From NCBI GenBank assembly GCA_020634035.1, contig JACKCM010000004.1:124001-188000 (forward strand): a stretch of DNA of 64,000 nt, written 5' to 3'. The stretch's first letter is position 1; every line of letters starts with the position of its first letter. The notes under the pieces are model-generated. The model did not search any database. It had not been told where the DNA came from and saw only the letters and a list, made by a program, of their open reading frames with translations. The DNA is from Candidatus Obscuribacterales bacterium (GTDB lineage Bacteria > Cyanobacteriota > Vampirovibrionia > Obscuribacterales > Obscuribacteraceae). The position numbers and the translations under genes were made by a program. Shown here in pieces: positions 1 through 8,789 of this stretch.

Positions 1-1881
1 GGTCAACTCTTTGAGGCTGTTGTTGTTGAGCTTGCAGTTCGAGACGTTTAGAATCTCTAGATTTTGAAGCTCTTTTAGTCGTCTCAATTTTGAGGTACTG
101 AAATAGTTGCCGCTGATATTGAGATTGTTGAGATGCTTGAGCGTCAAAATTCGATCCATACCCAGATCAGAGATACGGCAGGGAGCTTTTACTCCCAACT
201 CTGTCAACTGGGGCATCTGCATTAGGATTTTCATGGTTTCGTCGTTGACTCTAGCGCTTTCTAAGATAAGACCACGCAAGCTTTTCAGACCGACAAGGTG
301 CTTTATGCCTTTGTCAGTTATCTCTGTGCAGCTGGATAGATCTATGTAGCTGATCGTTTTGCTCATGGCGAGCTGCTTGAGACTGGAGTCGGTTATATTG
401 GTATCGGCGAGGTCGATGAAATTGATCGGGAGGTCTTTAATCGCCCAGAAGGTTTTGCCTCGAATATGAGAGTTGTGAAGAATTAGATAGTTGAAGTCTT
501 CTTTGTGATTTTTCAGCAGCAGCAGGTCTTCATCGCGGACAAATTCGGTGGCTTGAAGAGTCTTATTGGCTGCGCTGTATTTGAAGTGAGAATCTATAAA
601 AGGTTTGTAGTCCGGAAGGGTGCCAAGTCTATCAGCTGAGGTGACGAAAGCTTTCTGCTGGGAGTTGCCGGTAACAGGCAATATATCTTTCTGGGATGCC
701 CGGGTAAAGAAGACGATACTGCCGGTAATGGCAAGTAAAAGTATCACAACCAGCGTAGTTCCAACTCTGAAGTTGCTCTTTAAAAAGTCGAGAGGGTTAT
801 AGTTTCTCTTCTCGTCTTGTTCTTCAGGCTCCGGCTCGGGCTCCGGATTGAGGTCCGATAGAAGGGTCTCTAGATATATTCCCAGGCGCTCTATAGAAGG
901 ACGATTTTCCGGGTCTTTGTCGAGGCAGTCTCTGACCAGAGAGGCAAGTGTGGGCGGTATCGCCTCTCCATGAAATTCGTTGACAGGCAGATCCGGCACC
1001 GGGTTCTTCTTGTGCATCAACATGGTTTCGTTGGCGCTATCTCCTCGATAGGGCGGCTTGCCTGCTAGGGCTTCGAAGATAACACAGCCCAGAGAATAGA
1101 CATCGGATGCCGCACCAATTTCTTTTGCTGAGACTTGTTCAGGGCTCATATAGAGCGGACTGCCGAAGACTTCGCCAGAGGCGGTGAGCTTATGAACACT
1201 AGATTCTCCTTGCAGCATCTTGGCGATGCCGAAGTCGAAGATGGTAAGGGTCTCGGATCCGTTAGGCTCTTTTCTGAGCAACAAGTTGGAGGGTTTGATG
1301 TCCCGGTGGACGATGCCCATCTCGTGGGTGTGGGCCAGGGCGTCACAGGATGCGCTGAAAAGTTCTACGGCTCTAGTTAGATTGAGCTTGCCTTCTTCTT
1401 TCAGCACCTCGTCCAGGGTTCTGCCTTCCAGATAGTCCATGATTAAGAACGGCGTCGAGTGCGCATCTTTTATAAGACCGAAGTCGAATACGGTGACGAT
1501 GTTCGGATGCCTGAGGGTGCTTATCGCTTTGGATTCTCTTTTGAAGCGCTCTACCAGCTGTGGTATCGCTACCAGTTCAGGTCGCAGTAGTTTTACCGCG
1601 ACGATACGGTCCATGAGTTTGTGCTTGCCTTTGTAGACAATGCTCATGCCACCGCGGCCGAGGCGAGAAAGAATTTCGTATTTCTCGGCGATTGTGGTGC
1701 CGATTAATTTATCCTGTTTTTTCAATGCGGTGCCATCTTCAGGACAAACGATATTACCCCGGTCGTCTTCTCTTCCGCAACGAGGGCATACCTTGATGTT
1801 GGTTGATCTCTGGCTGTCTGTCATGGCATCTGCCATTTTACAGCTATATGCGCCGATTGTGACTAGTGTTTGGGTTTGCAT
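1..1881 (-). CDS. Ser/Thr protein kinase with zinc-ribbon N-terminus and LRR tail (3' end outside window)
   Basis: This is a membrane-anchored Hanks-type kinase that would phosphorylate proteins on Ser/Thr in the cytoplasm. Reading from 1881, a CPRCG...CPEDG zinc-ribbon-like motif (residues 32-50) precedes the kinase domain. That domain has a glycine loop (GRGGMS), VAVK with Lys97, HRDIKPSN, DFGIAK and SPLYMSPEQ. A single transmembrane stretch follows (near nt 700-770), then leucine-rich repeats that run off the window at base 1. The start is set at ATG 1881 because GGAAG lies 5 nt upstream; in-frame ATGs at 1836 and 1824 have no ribosome site. All catalytic motifs look intact. The LRR tail is presumably an extracytoplasmic sensor (inference). 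Confidence 0.9.
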   Translation of the reverse strand, partial: MQTQTLVTIGAYSCKMADAMTDSQRSTNIKVCPRCGREDDRGNIVCPEDGTALKKQDKLIGTTIAEKYEILSRLGRGGMSIVYKGKHKLMDRIVAVKLLRPELVAIPQLVERFKRESKAISTLRHPNIVTVFDFGLIKDAHSTPFLIMDYLEGRTLDEVLKEEGKLNLTRAVELFSASCDALAHTHEMGIVHRDIKPSNLLLRKEPNGSETLTIFDFGIAKMLQGESSVHKLTASGEVFGSPLYMSPEQVSAKEIGAASDVYSLGCVIFEALAGKPPYRGDSANETMLMHKKNPVPDLPVNEFHGEAIPPTLASLVRDCLDKDPENRPSIERLGIYLETLLSDLNPEPEPEPEEQDEKRNYNPLDFLKSNFRVGTTLVVILLLAITGSIVFFTRASQKDILPVTGNSQQKAFVTSADRLGTLPDYKPFIDSHFKYSAANKTLQATEFVRDEDLLLLKNHKEDFNYLILHNSHIRGKTFWAIKDLPINFIDLADTNITDSSLKQLAMSKTISYIDLSSCTEITDKGIKHLVGLKSLRGLILESARVNDETMKILMQMPQLTELGVKAPCRISDLGMDRILTLKHLNNLNISGNYFSTSKLRRLKELQNLEILNVSNCKLNNNSLKELT

Positions 1882-2065
1882 TGTCGCTTCCGATATTAGT
1901 TGGCTCTAATATCTGCTACGAAGCCGGTCTGGCAAATAGGCGGAAGATTATCTGAAACTTGGATGTCAAGCGGGTTCTGCCTTCATTTTACCGGGCATGA
2001 GAGAACAGAAGCCTTTTTTATCGGTGTCCTTTTTCGAATAGTCACGTCAGAAATCTGGAGATTCA

Positions 2066-2773
2066 ATGAATTACGAAGTGCTTTATCCCGGTTCCAACGC
2101 TCTTATCCATGCAGAGCTGGAACCCTACGAAGAGTTGAAAGCCGAATCCGGAGCACTGGTATCCAGAACCGCATCGGTTTCGGTGTCGGGCAGTCTCCAC
2201 GGCGGTCTATGGCGGTCGATGAAGAGAGCATTTCTAGGGGGCGAGTCTCTGTTTTTCCAGACTTTGAAAGCCGACAAAGGGGAGGGCACAGTGCTGGTTG
2301 CGCCTGCGGTTCCGGGCGACGTCAAAATTCTGCCTCTCACTGCCGGTCAGGATTACATGGTCAAAAATGGTTGTCTTTTGGCTTCTTTTGAGGATGTTAC
2401 CCTTGATACCAGGATGCAGCGAATCTCTACCGGATTGTTTTCCGGAGCGGGCCTTTTCGTGATTCATGCCCATGGAGAGGGGCATATCGCTGTCAGCGCT
2501 TTTGGAGCGCTGCTCGAAATCAGTCTTTCTGCCGAAGACGAATATGTGGTTGATACCGGGCACCTCGTCACCTGGAGCGGTGACATGAGCTATCGGATCA
2601 TCAAGGGCGGTACTACATGGATATCCAGTTTCACCAGTGGTGAAGGACTGGCTTGCAAATTCCAGGGGCCAGGAAAGGTCTGGATTCAATCTCGAAATCC
2701 TGAAGCCTTCGGTGGCTGGATCCGCAAATTCGTACCTACAGGCGGCGGCGGTATTCTGGGTCTATTCTCCTGA
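2066..2773 (+). CDS. AIM24 / TIGR00266 family protein
   Basis: The protein is 235 aa, matching the usual length of the TIGR00266 (AIM24, DUF124) family of beta-sandwich proteins whose biochemical role is unknown. Family hallmarks visible are the opening segment MNYEVLYPGS, a glycine-rich central block with GLFSGAGLF, and the C-terminal GGGGILGLFS. There is no signal peptide or membrane segment, so it is probably cytosolic or peripheral. GGAG lies 5 nt before the ATG. It is followed after 29 nt by the M48 protease gene on the same strand and may be co-transcribed with it. Confidence 0.85.
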   Translation: MNYEVLYPGSNALIHAELEPYEELKAESGALVSRTASVSVSGSLHGGLWRSMKRAFLGGESLFFQTLKADKGEGTVLVAPAVPGDVKILPLTAGQDYMVKNGCLLASFEDVTLDTRMQRISTGLFSGAGLFVIHAHGEGHIAVSAFGALLEISLSAEDEYVVDTGHLVTWSGDMSYRIIKGGTTWISSFTSGEGLACKFQGPGKVWIQSRNPEAFGGWIRKFVPTGGGGILGLFS

Positions 2774-2802
2774 TTTAGCGCCTGATATCGGAGTTTAGAG
2801 AG

Positions 2803-3891
2803 ATGAAGGAATTCAAAGCCCGGCTCTATATCAAGGATGCCTCTGATCCGGTCGCCGCAGTTGCAACTGTCAGCGGTGGCAATATCGTGCTGGACTATGG
2901 AGAGAAGCCACTTTATCTTCCTGTTTCCGAAGTCGTTATCAAAGAAGGTGGAGAACTGGGTGACAGGGTAAGAGTCAGTCATTCATCCACCAAGACCGTG
3001 GTGCTCTTCAGTGGACACGATTTTTTAGATGAGTTGGAGAGCCGCCATCCCGATCTCGATGTGGTTAAGGCTTCACGGGCGGTGAAGCAGAAAGTTAAGC
3101 ATGCTGTGTTAATCAGAGGCAGCCATGTCGGAATCATTCTTGGAGTGGTCGCTTCAATAGTCCTGGTTTTCTATCTGTCTTTCGATCTCTGGGTAGACAT
3201 GGCTGCCGATAAGGTTCCTGTTTCGGTAGAAGAGACAATCGGAGAAGTCGGGCTGCCCAAGAAGCTTCTCAAGGATGAGAAGAAGTCTTCTTTAGTAAAG
3301 CGGGTCAACGATATCGGTGCGAAGCTGGTAGCGACTGCAGGAGCGAGCCCTTATAAGTTTCATTTTTATGTGGAAGAGAGCAAAGTCGTAAACGCTTATT
3401 CTTTGCCGGGCGGAAACATTGTCGTGATGTCGAAACTCATTAATGAAGCCAAAAGCGATGATGAGCTTGCCGGGGTGCTTGCTCATGAAATCGGTCATGT
3501 GGTGCATAGAGATAGTCTGCGACGCATCCTGCACACCAGCGGGCTTGGCATGTGCATAGCCATTGTCACCGGCGGTACTGTCACCAACAAACAGCTGGCT
3601 GTGCTGATACCCACGATGAAAGAGTTGGAGCGTCTCAATTATTCTCGTGTTCAGGAGGCCGCAGCCGATAAGCTTGCTGTGGAGCTTTCGCTCAAGGCCG
3701 GCTACCGACCGGAGGCGTTGATAGAATTCTTCAAAAGGCTGCAGAAAGACGAAGAGGGCATACCGTCGGCAGCGCTGTTGCTGGTATCCGACCATCCGCT
3801 CACGGCAGATAGAATAAAAGCGATTGAAGCCGAAGCTGCTCAACAAAGAAAGATTCTCAAGCCGCAGCAACAGCAAAAGCCGCATAAATGA
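2803..3891 (+). CDS. M48 family zinc metalloprotease, membrane anchored
   Basis: This is a predicted Zn-dependent endopeptidase of the M48 (HtpX/Oma1/BepA-like) family. The 362-aa protein has an N-terminal domain of about 105 residues, one transmembrane helix (about 108-128) and a C-terminal catalytic domain. The zinc motif LAHEIGH is near residue 228, and the third ligand is probably Glu in RVQEAAADKLAV. M48 members degrade misfolded envelope or outer-membrane proteins; that role here is inferred. The N-terminal 100 residues are not recognised. The preceding AIM24-like gene on the same strand suggests a two-gene unit. Confidence 0.88.
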   Translation: MKEFKARLYIKDASDPVAAVATVSGGNIVLDYGEKPLYLPVSEVVIKEGGELGDRVRVSHSSTKTVVLFSGHDFLDELESRHPDLDVVKASRAVKQKVKHAVLIRGSHVGIILGVVASIVLVFYLSFDLWVDMAADKVPVSVEETIGEVGLPKKLLKDEKKSSLVKRVNDIGAKLVATAGASPYKFHFYVEESKVVNAYSLPGGNIVVMSKLINEAKSDDELAGVLAHEIGHVVHRDSLRRILHTSGLGMCIAIVTGGTVTNKQLAVLIPTMKELERLNYSRVQEAAADKLAVELSLKAGYRPEALIEFFKRLQKDEEGIPSAALLLVSDHPLTADRIKAIEAEAAQQRKILKPQQQQKPHK

Positions 3892-3907
3892 ATTCGACTA
3901 ACCCTGC

Positions 3908-4543
3908 TTAATTATAGTAGTCGCCCATAGGAGACGCTTTTATCTGCCCGGCTTTGGCTCTATAAGAAGCGGCATCGTTTGCTCCCTTTGTTTTCTCTAC
4001 ACAGCGCGCTATCTCTTCGAGACATTCCGCCATTTTTAGATTGACGTCGCGTTTGTTGAAATTGGGGATGTTTTTGTCGGTCCGTAATTTTTTCTCATAT
4101 ATTGCGAGGGCGCTGCGATACTGCTCTTCGGCCTGGTAGTACTTGTCTTCGCCGTAGTAGAGAAAACCCAGTCCCATGTAGAGGTTGGTGAGGTCGATGT
4201 GCTCTTGGCCGACGCCGCGTTTCTTGTATTGAATCGCCTGCAGATAGAGCTGTTCGGCTCTGCCGTAATTGCCTCTCTGCCTGTAGAAGTCTGCGCTGGA
4301 AGCCAGAACATCCGGAATGTTCGGGTTGTTCTGACCCAGGGAGAATGCCTGTTTTACCGCAAGGTTGTAGTGCTTTTCAGCATCACCGAAGCGTCCTATC
4401 TGATGAAATGCTTCGGCTTGTTTGACATGGGCCTCGGCGGTGCCCTGGGCAAGTGCCCCCGGCGTGGCCAGTGTAGCCATCGCTGCAATCAGAGCCAGGT
4501 TTACTGTTAGAGTTTTTGCGGAAGCCAGGGCTTTCTTTTGCAT
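3908..4543 (-). CDS. Secreted TPR protein
   Basis: The 211-aa protein begins with a clear signal peptide (Lys-rich n-region, hydrophobic stretch, cleavage after GALA). The rest is helical with tetratricopeptide repeats of the Kinesin-light-chain type (for example AEQLYLQAIQYKKRG and AEEQYRSALAIYEKK). Such repeats mediate protein-protein contacts; the partner is unknown. GAGG lies 5 nt upstream of the ATG. It faces the M48 gene tail to tail across 16 nt and diverges from another secreted TPR gene across 93 nt, so the two TPR genes may share a regulatory region. Confidence 0.8.
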   Translation of the reverse strand: MQKKALASAKTLTVNLALIAAMATLATPGALAQGTAEAHVKQAEAFHQIGRFGDAEKHYNLAVKQAFSLGQNNPNIPDVLASSADFYRQRGNYGRAEQLYLQAIQYKKRGVGQEHIDLTNLYMGLGFLYYGEDKYYQAEEQYRSALAIYEKKLRTDKNIPNFNKRDVNLKMAECLEEIARCVEKTKGANDAASYRAKAGQIKASPMGDYYN

Positions 4544-4636
4544 AAGAGCCTCTTAAGTTGCAAGTGAACCGTTTCAAGATAGTCTAATATTACATTATGC
4601 ACCCTTATAATTCTGCTCGCTTTATATAGCACGCAG

Positions 4637-5773
4637 ATGTCGAAGGATAAATTTCGAGCCATGCGTTCGGTTGTCGCAATCACTCTTATTCTTGCGCTTT
4701 CATCAGCCGGTCTTTCGTGGCCGGTCCCTGTGCACGCCGAGTCTACCGACACCGAGGTGGTCATCGATCCGACTGAGTCCACCAACAAAAATTCGCGCTC
4801 TCGCTTAATAGAAGCTCGAAATGGCTGGATCATGAGCTCTCCGCCCTCTCATGTTTTGTGGACTGTCTATACAAAACATGCCGAATTAGCGGCTGACAAA
4901 GGAGAGCACCATAAGGCTCTGGTTCTGTCCGAGGCTGCCATTGAACATGTGCGCCATCTCGATAAAGAGTCGGCGCGCAAGAAAAAGACTCTACAGATGG
5001 TCGACCGACACAGCAAGACCAACGAGATAGAGATTCACTGGCCTACTCTAGAGAAGGTGGCTGCCACTCCATACAACCCCAGTCATCCGGGCTATATGAA
5101 AAAAGATCCGCCCCGGGTCACCGAGAAACAGTCAAGCTATATCGACAAAATTCGTGAAGCCGATTTGCTTAACGCCGAAGGAGAATCTGAGAAAGCAGAA
5201 GCCCTTTATGTCAGCGCGCTCAGGCAGCTATCTAAGCTCAAGTCCACCGATGGCATGCTCCTGGTCAAGCTGATCGATAGGGTGACCAGGATGTACTATC
5301 GCGACAACAAGTTTCAGAAAGCCGAAGAGATTATCCGCGAACATCTCTTTCGCCATGACTCTATGTGGGAGCGGCTCGGTCCAGCCGATGAAGATCGATT
5401 GCAGATAGCTTTTCTTCTCTCTGATCTCGGGCTGGTTTACACCGGCATGAACAGATACTTCGAAGCCGAAGCTGTGACCGAAGAAGCCCTTGCTATAGTC
5501 AAGCGTTTCAGGGGCGAGAAGGACGCCGACTATATTGTTATGCTCGGTGCTCTGGCGCGGCTGCATAAGTATATGGGTCTTTATGATGAATCCAGAAAAG
5601 AGTATCGAAACGCCATAGCCCTTGCCGACGAAAATAAGCAAATAAGCAAGGCTTCGAAGGCAGTGATTCTCGGCAACTATTTCAAGCTTTTGCAGAAAAT
5701 GGGCAAGTCTAGAGAAGCTTCTAAAATAGCCTCGAAAGCAAATGAGCTAAAGCCGGGAACCGTTTCGCAATAA
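4637..5773 (+). CDS. Secreted TPR protein
   Basis: The 378-aa protein has an N-terminal signal peptide ending near VPVHAES, a charged middle, and several TPR units in the second half (for example AEEIIREHLFRHDSMW, AEAVTEEALAIVKRF and SRKEYRNAIALADEN). It probably acts as a scaffold in the periplasm or outside the cell. A second ATG at 4661 (MRSVVAIT) would also give a good signal peptide, and neither start has a strong ribosome site. It is convergent with the beta-helix gene, whose stop lies 10 nt away. Confidence 0.78.
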   Translation: MSKDKFRAMRSVVAITLILALSSAGLSWPVPVHAESTDTEVVIDPTESTNKNSRSRLIEARNGWIMSSPPSHVLWTVYTKHAELAADKGEHHKALVLSEAAIEHVRHLDKESARKKKTLQMVDRHSKTNEIEIHWPTLEKVAATPYNPSHPGYMKKDPPRVTEKQSSYIDKIREADLLNAEGESEKAEALYVSALRQLSKLKSTDGMLLVKLIDRVTRMYYRDNKFQKAEEIIREHLFRHDSMWERLGPADEDRLQIAFLLSDLGLVYTGMNRYFEAEAVTEEALAIVKRFRGEKDADYIVMLGALARLHKYMGLYDESRKEYRNAIALADENKQISKASKAVILGNYFKLLQKMGKSREASKIASKANELKPGTVSQ

Positions 5774-5783
5774 CCTGAGCGGT

Positions 5784-7481
5784 CTATTGAAATTTTGATC
5801 TGGTGTCGTTGCCGGTGGCGTTTCGATAGCTGCTGAAGCTGCTATAGAACTTGCTGTTCCACTGAAATTCTCCCTGACCAGCGCGAGATATATAGATGTT
5901 GTTATCCACTAGATTGCCCGAGCTGGTTTTGTAGGGATTTGATATAAAAAGATTCTGTCCGTTGGCGTAGAACTTGTTGCCGGTAATTTCGTTGTTGCGC
6001 ACATTTGCCTGAATCATCAGCTCTCCACTGCCATCCTGCATGGTGTCATTGTTTACCAGGGTGTTGCCGGTTATGACATTATCAGTGGCGGCGCCGCGAT
6101 TGAGGTTGTAGCCACCAATAGAGATACCAGCTACATGAGATGATTTTATCAGGTTGTTTTTTACCGTGACATGATCGGTGGTGCGTATTTTGCCATTAGA
6201 ATCTCGACCGCCGTGCTCCGAGGCGAGCTCGATGCCGATGTTGGCTTGCTCTATGCGATTGCCGCTTATATAGATGTTGGTGCCGCCGTCCACATAGATG
6301 CCGCCGGCGGATCTCATCTGTCCGTAGCCGGGGTTGCCCCGGGAGTCGACCCGCTCGATTCGGTTGTTTTCGATGCGGCCATTTCTGGCTCGGTCTAAGC
6401 CGTCTTTGCTGATGCCCTCGTAGCCGATGATGTCGATGGCTATGTTGTCGAGGTCGTTAAGTCTATTGCCTTTTATGTCGAAGCCGTCGACATTGCCGCT
6501 TACTACAAGGGCTTCGCTGGTACCGAGTTTGAGGTCATGAAGATGATTGTTCTCTATCGAGATTCGAGAGGCGGCTCGGGCGCTGTCACCGAAGACGGCT
6601 ATTCCATGAGCGTTGCCTTTATTAGAGCGCACGCCTGCGATGTCGTGGATTTCGTTGCCGCTCAGTTTTATGTCGTGGCTCGCTCCGGTGATTTTGATAC
6701 CATGGGGTGCGCATTTGAAACTGTCTGATTTGAAGTTTTTGATCTCGAAACCTTCGATGGTTAAATGGCTTCCGTTTCGTATTGAGATTGCGGCATCGGC
6801 GTCTACGTTGCAGGTAGATGCACTCAGATCTATTACCGCCGGTCCGCCTCCTACAGAGCGAAACTTGATCGGTCCGTCGACAGAATTACCGCTTACTTTT
6901 ATATCGACTGTCTCTCGATAGATTCCTTTTTCTACGTTGACCACTGAACCGGGTTTTGCTCTTTCTGCTGCGGTTTGAATTCTTCTCCAGGGGGCGTTCC
7001 GGCTGCCGTCTCCCCGGTCGCTACCCTTTGTAGAAGAGACAAAGTATTCTCTCTCTTGACCCTGTTTTGCAGAGGTGGCAGGAAGATCCCTGTTTTCCGA
7101 ATGCCGGGGTCTTTCTTTTGAATCGCGTTTTTCTAAACCGGTTTTAGGCTCGCTCGGGTTTTTAATTCCAGGCTTGCCGAAGAAGCGGTCTATAAAATCC
7201 TGGTTCCTTGCCTGGTTGCTTTTGCCGAAAAAACTCTCGATAAATGCGCGGTTCTTTTCGACGTCACCGGCGCTGTCTTTTGTTCTGGAGTTGCCGCGAT
7301 CAAATTGTAAGCCTGGTAAGGTTCCGTTTTTCTCCAGTTGTTTATTCTGGGTTTGCCATTCTGACCTGTGGTGGCTGTTCGGCTCGGTTTTTTTGCCGCT
7401 CCAAAATTCGGTCAGATCCGGCTTGGGATCCGAATTTGCGTCTAGGCGAAATTTTTCGGGAGTGCTTCCTGGCCTGTCCAT
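5784..7481 (-). CDS. Right-handed parallel beta-helix repeat protein
   Basis: The 565-aa protein has about 145 residues of polar, probably disordered sequence, then a domain opening with EYFVSSTKGSDRGDGSRNAPW. That opening is typical of Pel9-like and other parallel beta-helix carbohydrate-active proteins. Repeating IxxNxIxx rungs follow (ISIENNHLHDL, GRIENNRIERV, VTVKNNLIKSS, NVITGNTLVNN). Such folds bind or cleave polysaccharides; no catalytic residues can be assigned by eye. There is no signal peptide although most relatives are exported. The disordered N-terminus carries two FFGK motifs (FFGKSNQ and FFGKPG) and a related FWSGK. No Shine-Dalgarno is obvious at the ATG. Confidence 0.75.
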   Translation of the reverse strand: MDRPGSTPEKFRLDANSDPKPDLTEFWSGKKTEPNSHHRSEWQTQNKQLEKNGTLPGLQFDRGNSRTKDSAGDVEKNRAFIESFFGKSNQARNQDFIDRFFGKPGIKNPSEPKTGLEKRDSKERPRHSENRDLPATSAKQGQEREYFVSSTKGSDRGDGSRNAPWRRIQTAAERAKPGSVVNVEKGIYRETVDIKVSGNSVDGPIKFRSVGGGPAVIDLSASTCNVDADAAISIRNGSHLTIEGFEIKNFKSDSFKCAPHGIKITGASHDIKLSGNEIHDIAGVRSNKGNAHGIAVFGDSARAASRISIENNHLHDLKLGTSEALVVSGNVDGFDIKGNRLNDLDNIAIDIIGYEGISKDGLDRARNGRIENNRIERVDSRGNPGYGQMRSAGGIYVDGGTNIYISGNRIEQANIGIELASEHGGRDSNGKIRTTDHVTVKNNLIKSSHVAGISIGGYNLNRGAATDNVITGNTLVNNDTMQDGSGELMIQANVRNNEITGNKFYANGQNLFISNPYKTSSGNLVDNNIYISRAGQGEFQWNSKFYSSFSSYRNATGNDTRSKFQ

Positions 7482-7604
7482 TGCATGAATTGCTGATTCT
7501 ATTAAGGTCTCTAGAGTTTCCTAGAAAATCATAGATGAACCATTCAACGGCTACGTGACAGCGCGGGCGTTCAGCAGTTTGGTTGCTTGTTTTTTGTTTT
7601 TAAA

Positions 7605-7681
7605 TGGCACGCCAGGTTGGATTCGAACCAACGACCGACCGCTTAGAAGGCGGTTGCTCTGTCCAGCTGAGCTACTGGCGC
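7605..7681 (-). tRNA. tRNA-Arg (UCU anticodon)
   Basis: On the minus strand the sequence folds as a complete cloverleaf. The acceptor stem GCGCCAG pairs with CTGGCGT and ends in an encoded GCCA tail. The D arm is AGCTC...GAGC, the anticodon stem is ACCGC/GCGGT with loop CTTCTAA (anticodon TCT), and the T arm carries GGTTCGAATCC. It lies downstream of the DUF429 gene on the same strand. Confidence 0.97.
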
Positions 7682-7782
7682 ATGCTCTCTTCTATCTCGC
7701 CAATTATAGCCTATTGAATTTAATCTTCGAACCAAGTGTGAATCTTGTTGAATCTTGTTCTTGGCAGCCGGGTCGTTCTGGG

Positions 7783-8649
7783 TTATCCCCGGAGCTTCGA
7801 CGGGGCATAAATCCAGCCTTCCAGCAAAATATTGAGATTATTGGCATCGAAGGGGTCAGGAAAGAGGTCCTTTTGTTGCGCGAAAACTGCCGCACCGTAG
7901 CAAGCCGCCAGGGCGTCGAGGGCGTGATCCGAGGCGATGAACTGCCCTTTGGTGGCGTTGTCCATAGAGAGGCGGGGGCAGGTTTCGTAGCGATGGTCGC
8001 CTCGTTCTCTCAGGTTTATCAAGCCATCGACAATCTCTTTTCTGAGAGCCAGGGATTTTTCGTGATTTTTCTTGTCTCTCGATTTGTAGCCCCGGTCGGG
8101 TAGGCCTAAGAGCCAGAGGATCTCTCTGGGATAAACTTCTAAGGCTGCGCAGGCGCCTGGTTTTGGGTCATTGAAAGGTGCTACCCAGTAACGATTCGGA
8201 TCCAGCGAGCTCAGCATTCTCATGCCCTGGTAGGTCATCTGCACCATACTTGGATTGACCCTATGCAGTGGGCTCTGGGCTGGTCTTCCGCAATTTTTAT
8301 CGGTGAAGCGTTTGGGCTCGATGTCATATTCTTCGACCAGGGCTTCAAATTCGGCATAGCTCAGGAAAACAAGCTGCATAGCCACTTCTTGCCATTCTTG
8401 AAACTCTTCTTTGCCCAGTTTACGCTCAAGAAAACGCAGAAATTCAACAGGCAGCGAGAAGGGAAAGTCGAGGGCGACCACCGCGAGGTCGCCTGCGGCA
8501 TCGAGTTCTTTTTTGAGACCCTGGCTGCCGGTTCTTTTCACACTTTTAACCTGCATGCCAAGAGAACTGAGTTCAGAGACCACAAGCCAGGTCTCGTTGG
8601 GCTCGGTCTTGGCTCCGCTGAAATCTACTCCTGCTACCAGTATGGACAT
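7783..8649 (-). CDS. DUF429 family protein (RNase H-like fold)
   Basis: The 288-aa protein opens with ILVAGVDFSGAKT and has a conserved acidic LDFPFSLP strand, a YPREILWLL motif, and a late SDHALDALAACYGA motif. These are features of DUF429, predicted to adopt an RNase H-like fold with an acidic active site. Biochemical activity is unknown. AGGA lies 8 nt upstream of the ATG. The tRNA-Arg gene follows about 100 nt downstream on the same strand. Confidence 0.8.
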   Translation of the reverse strand: MSILVAGVDFSGAKTEPNETWLVVSELSSLGMQVKSVKRTGSQGLKKELDAAGDLAVVALDFPFSLPVEFLRFLERKLGKEEFQEWQEVAMQLVFLSYAEFEALVEEYDIEPKRFTDKNCGRPAQSPLHRVNPSMVQMTYQGMRMLSSLDPNRYWVAPFNDPKPGACAALEVYPREILWLLGLPDRGYKSRDKKNHEKSLALRKEIVDGLINLRERGDHRYETCPRLSMDNATKGQFIASDHALDALAACYGAAVFAQQKDLFPDPFDANNLNILLEGWIYAPSKLRG

Positions 8650-8789
8650 CTCGGGCTTCCTGCTCTCTTGATTACCGGGGGTTTTAAGAAGAAAGTCTAC
8701 ATGCTGGCTTCAAGAATTTCAGGTTCTTATATACTGTATAACTAATTATCCGGTCTTCTCAGAGAGAATATTCTCTACCCAGCGCCTTA

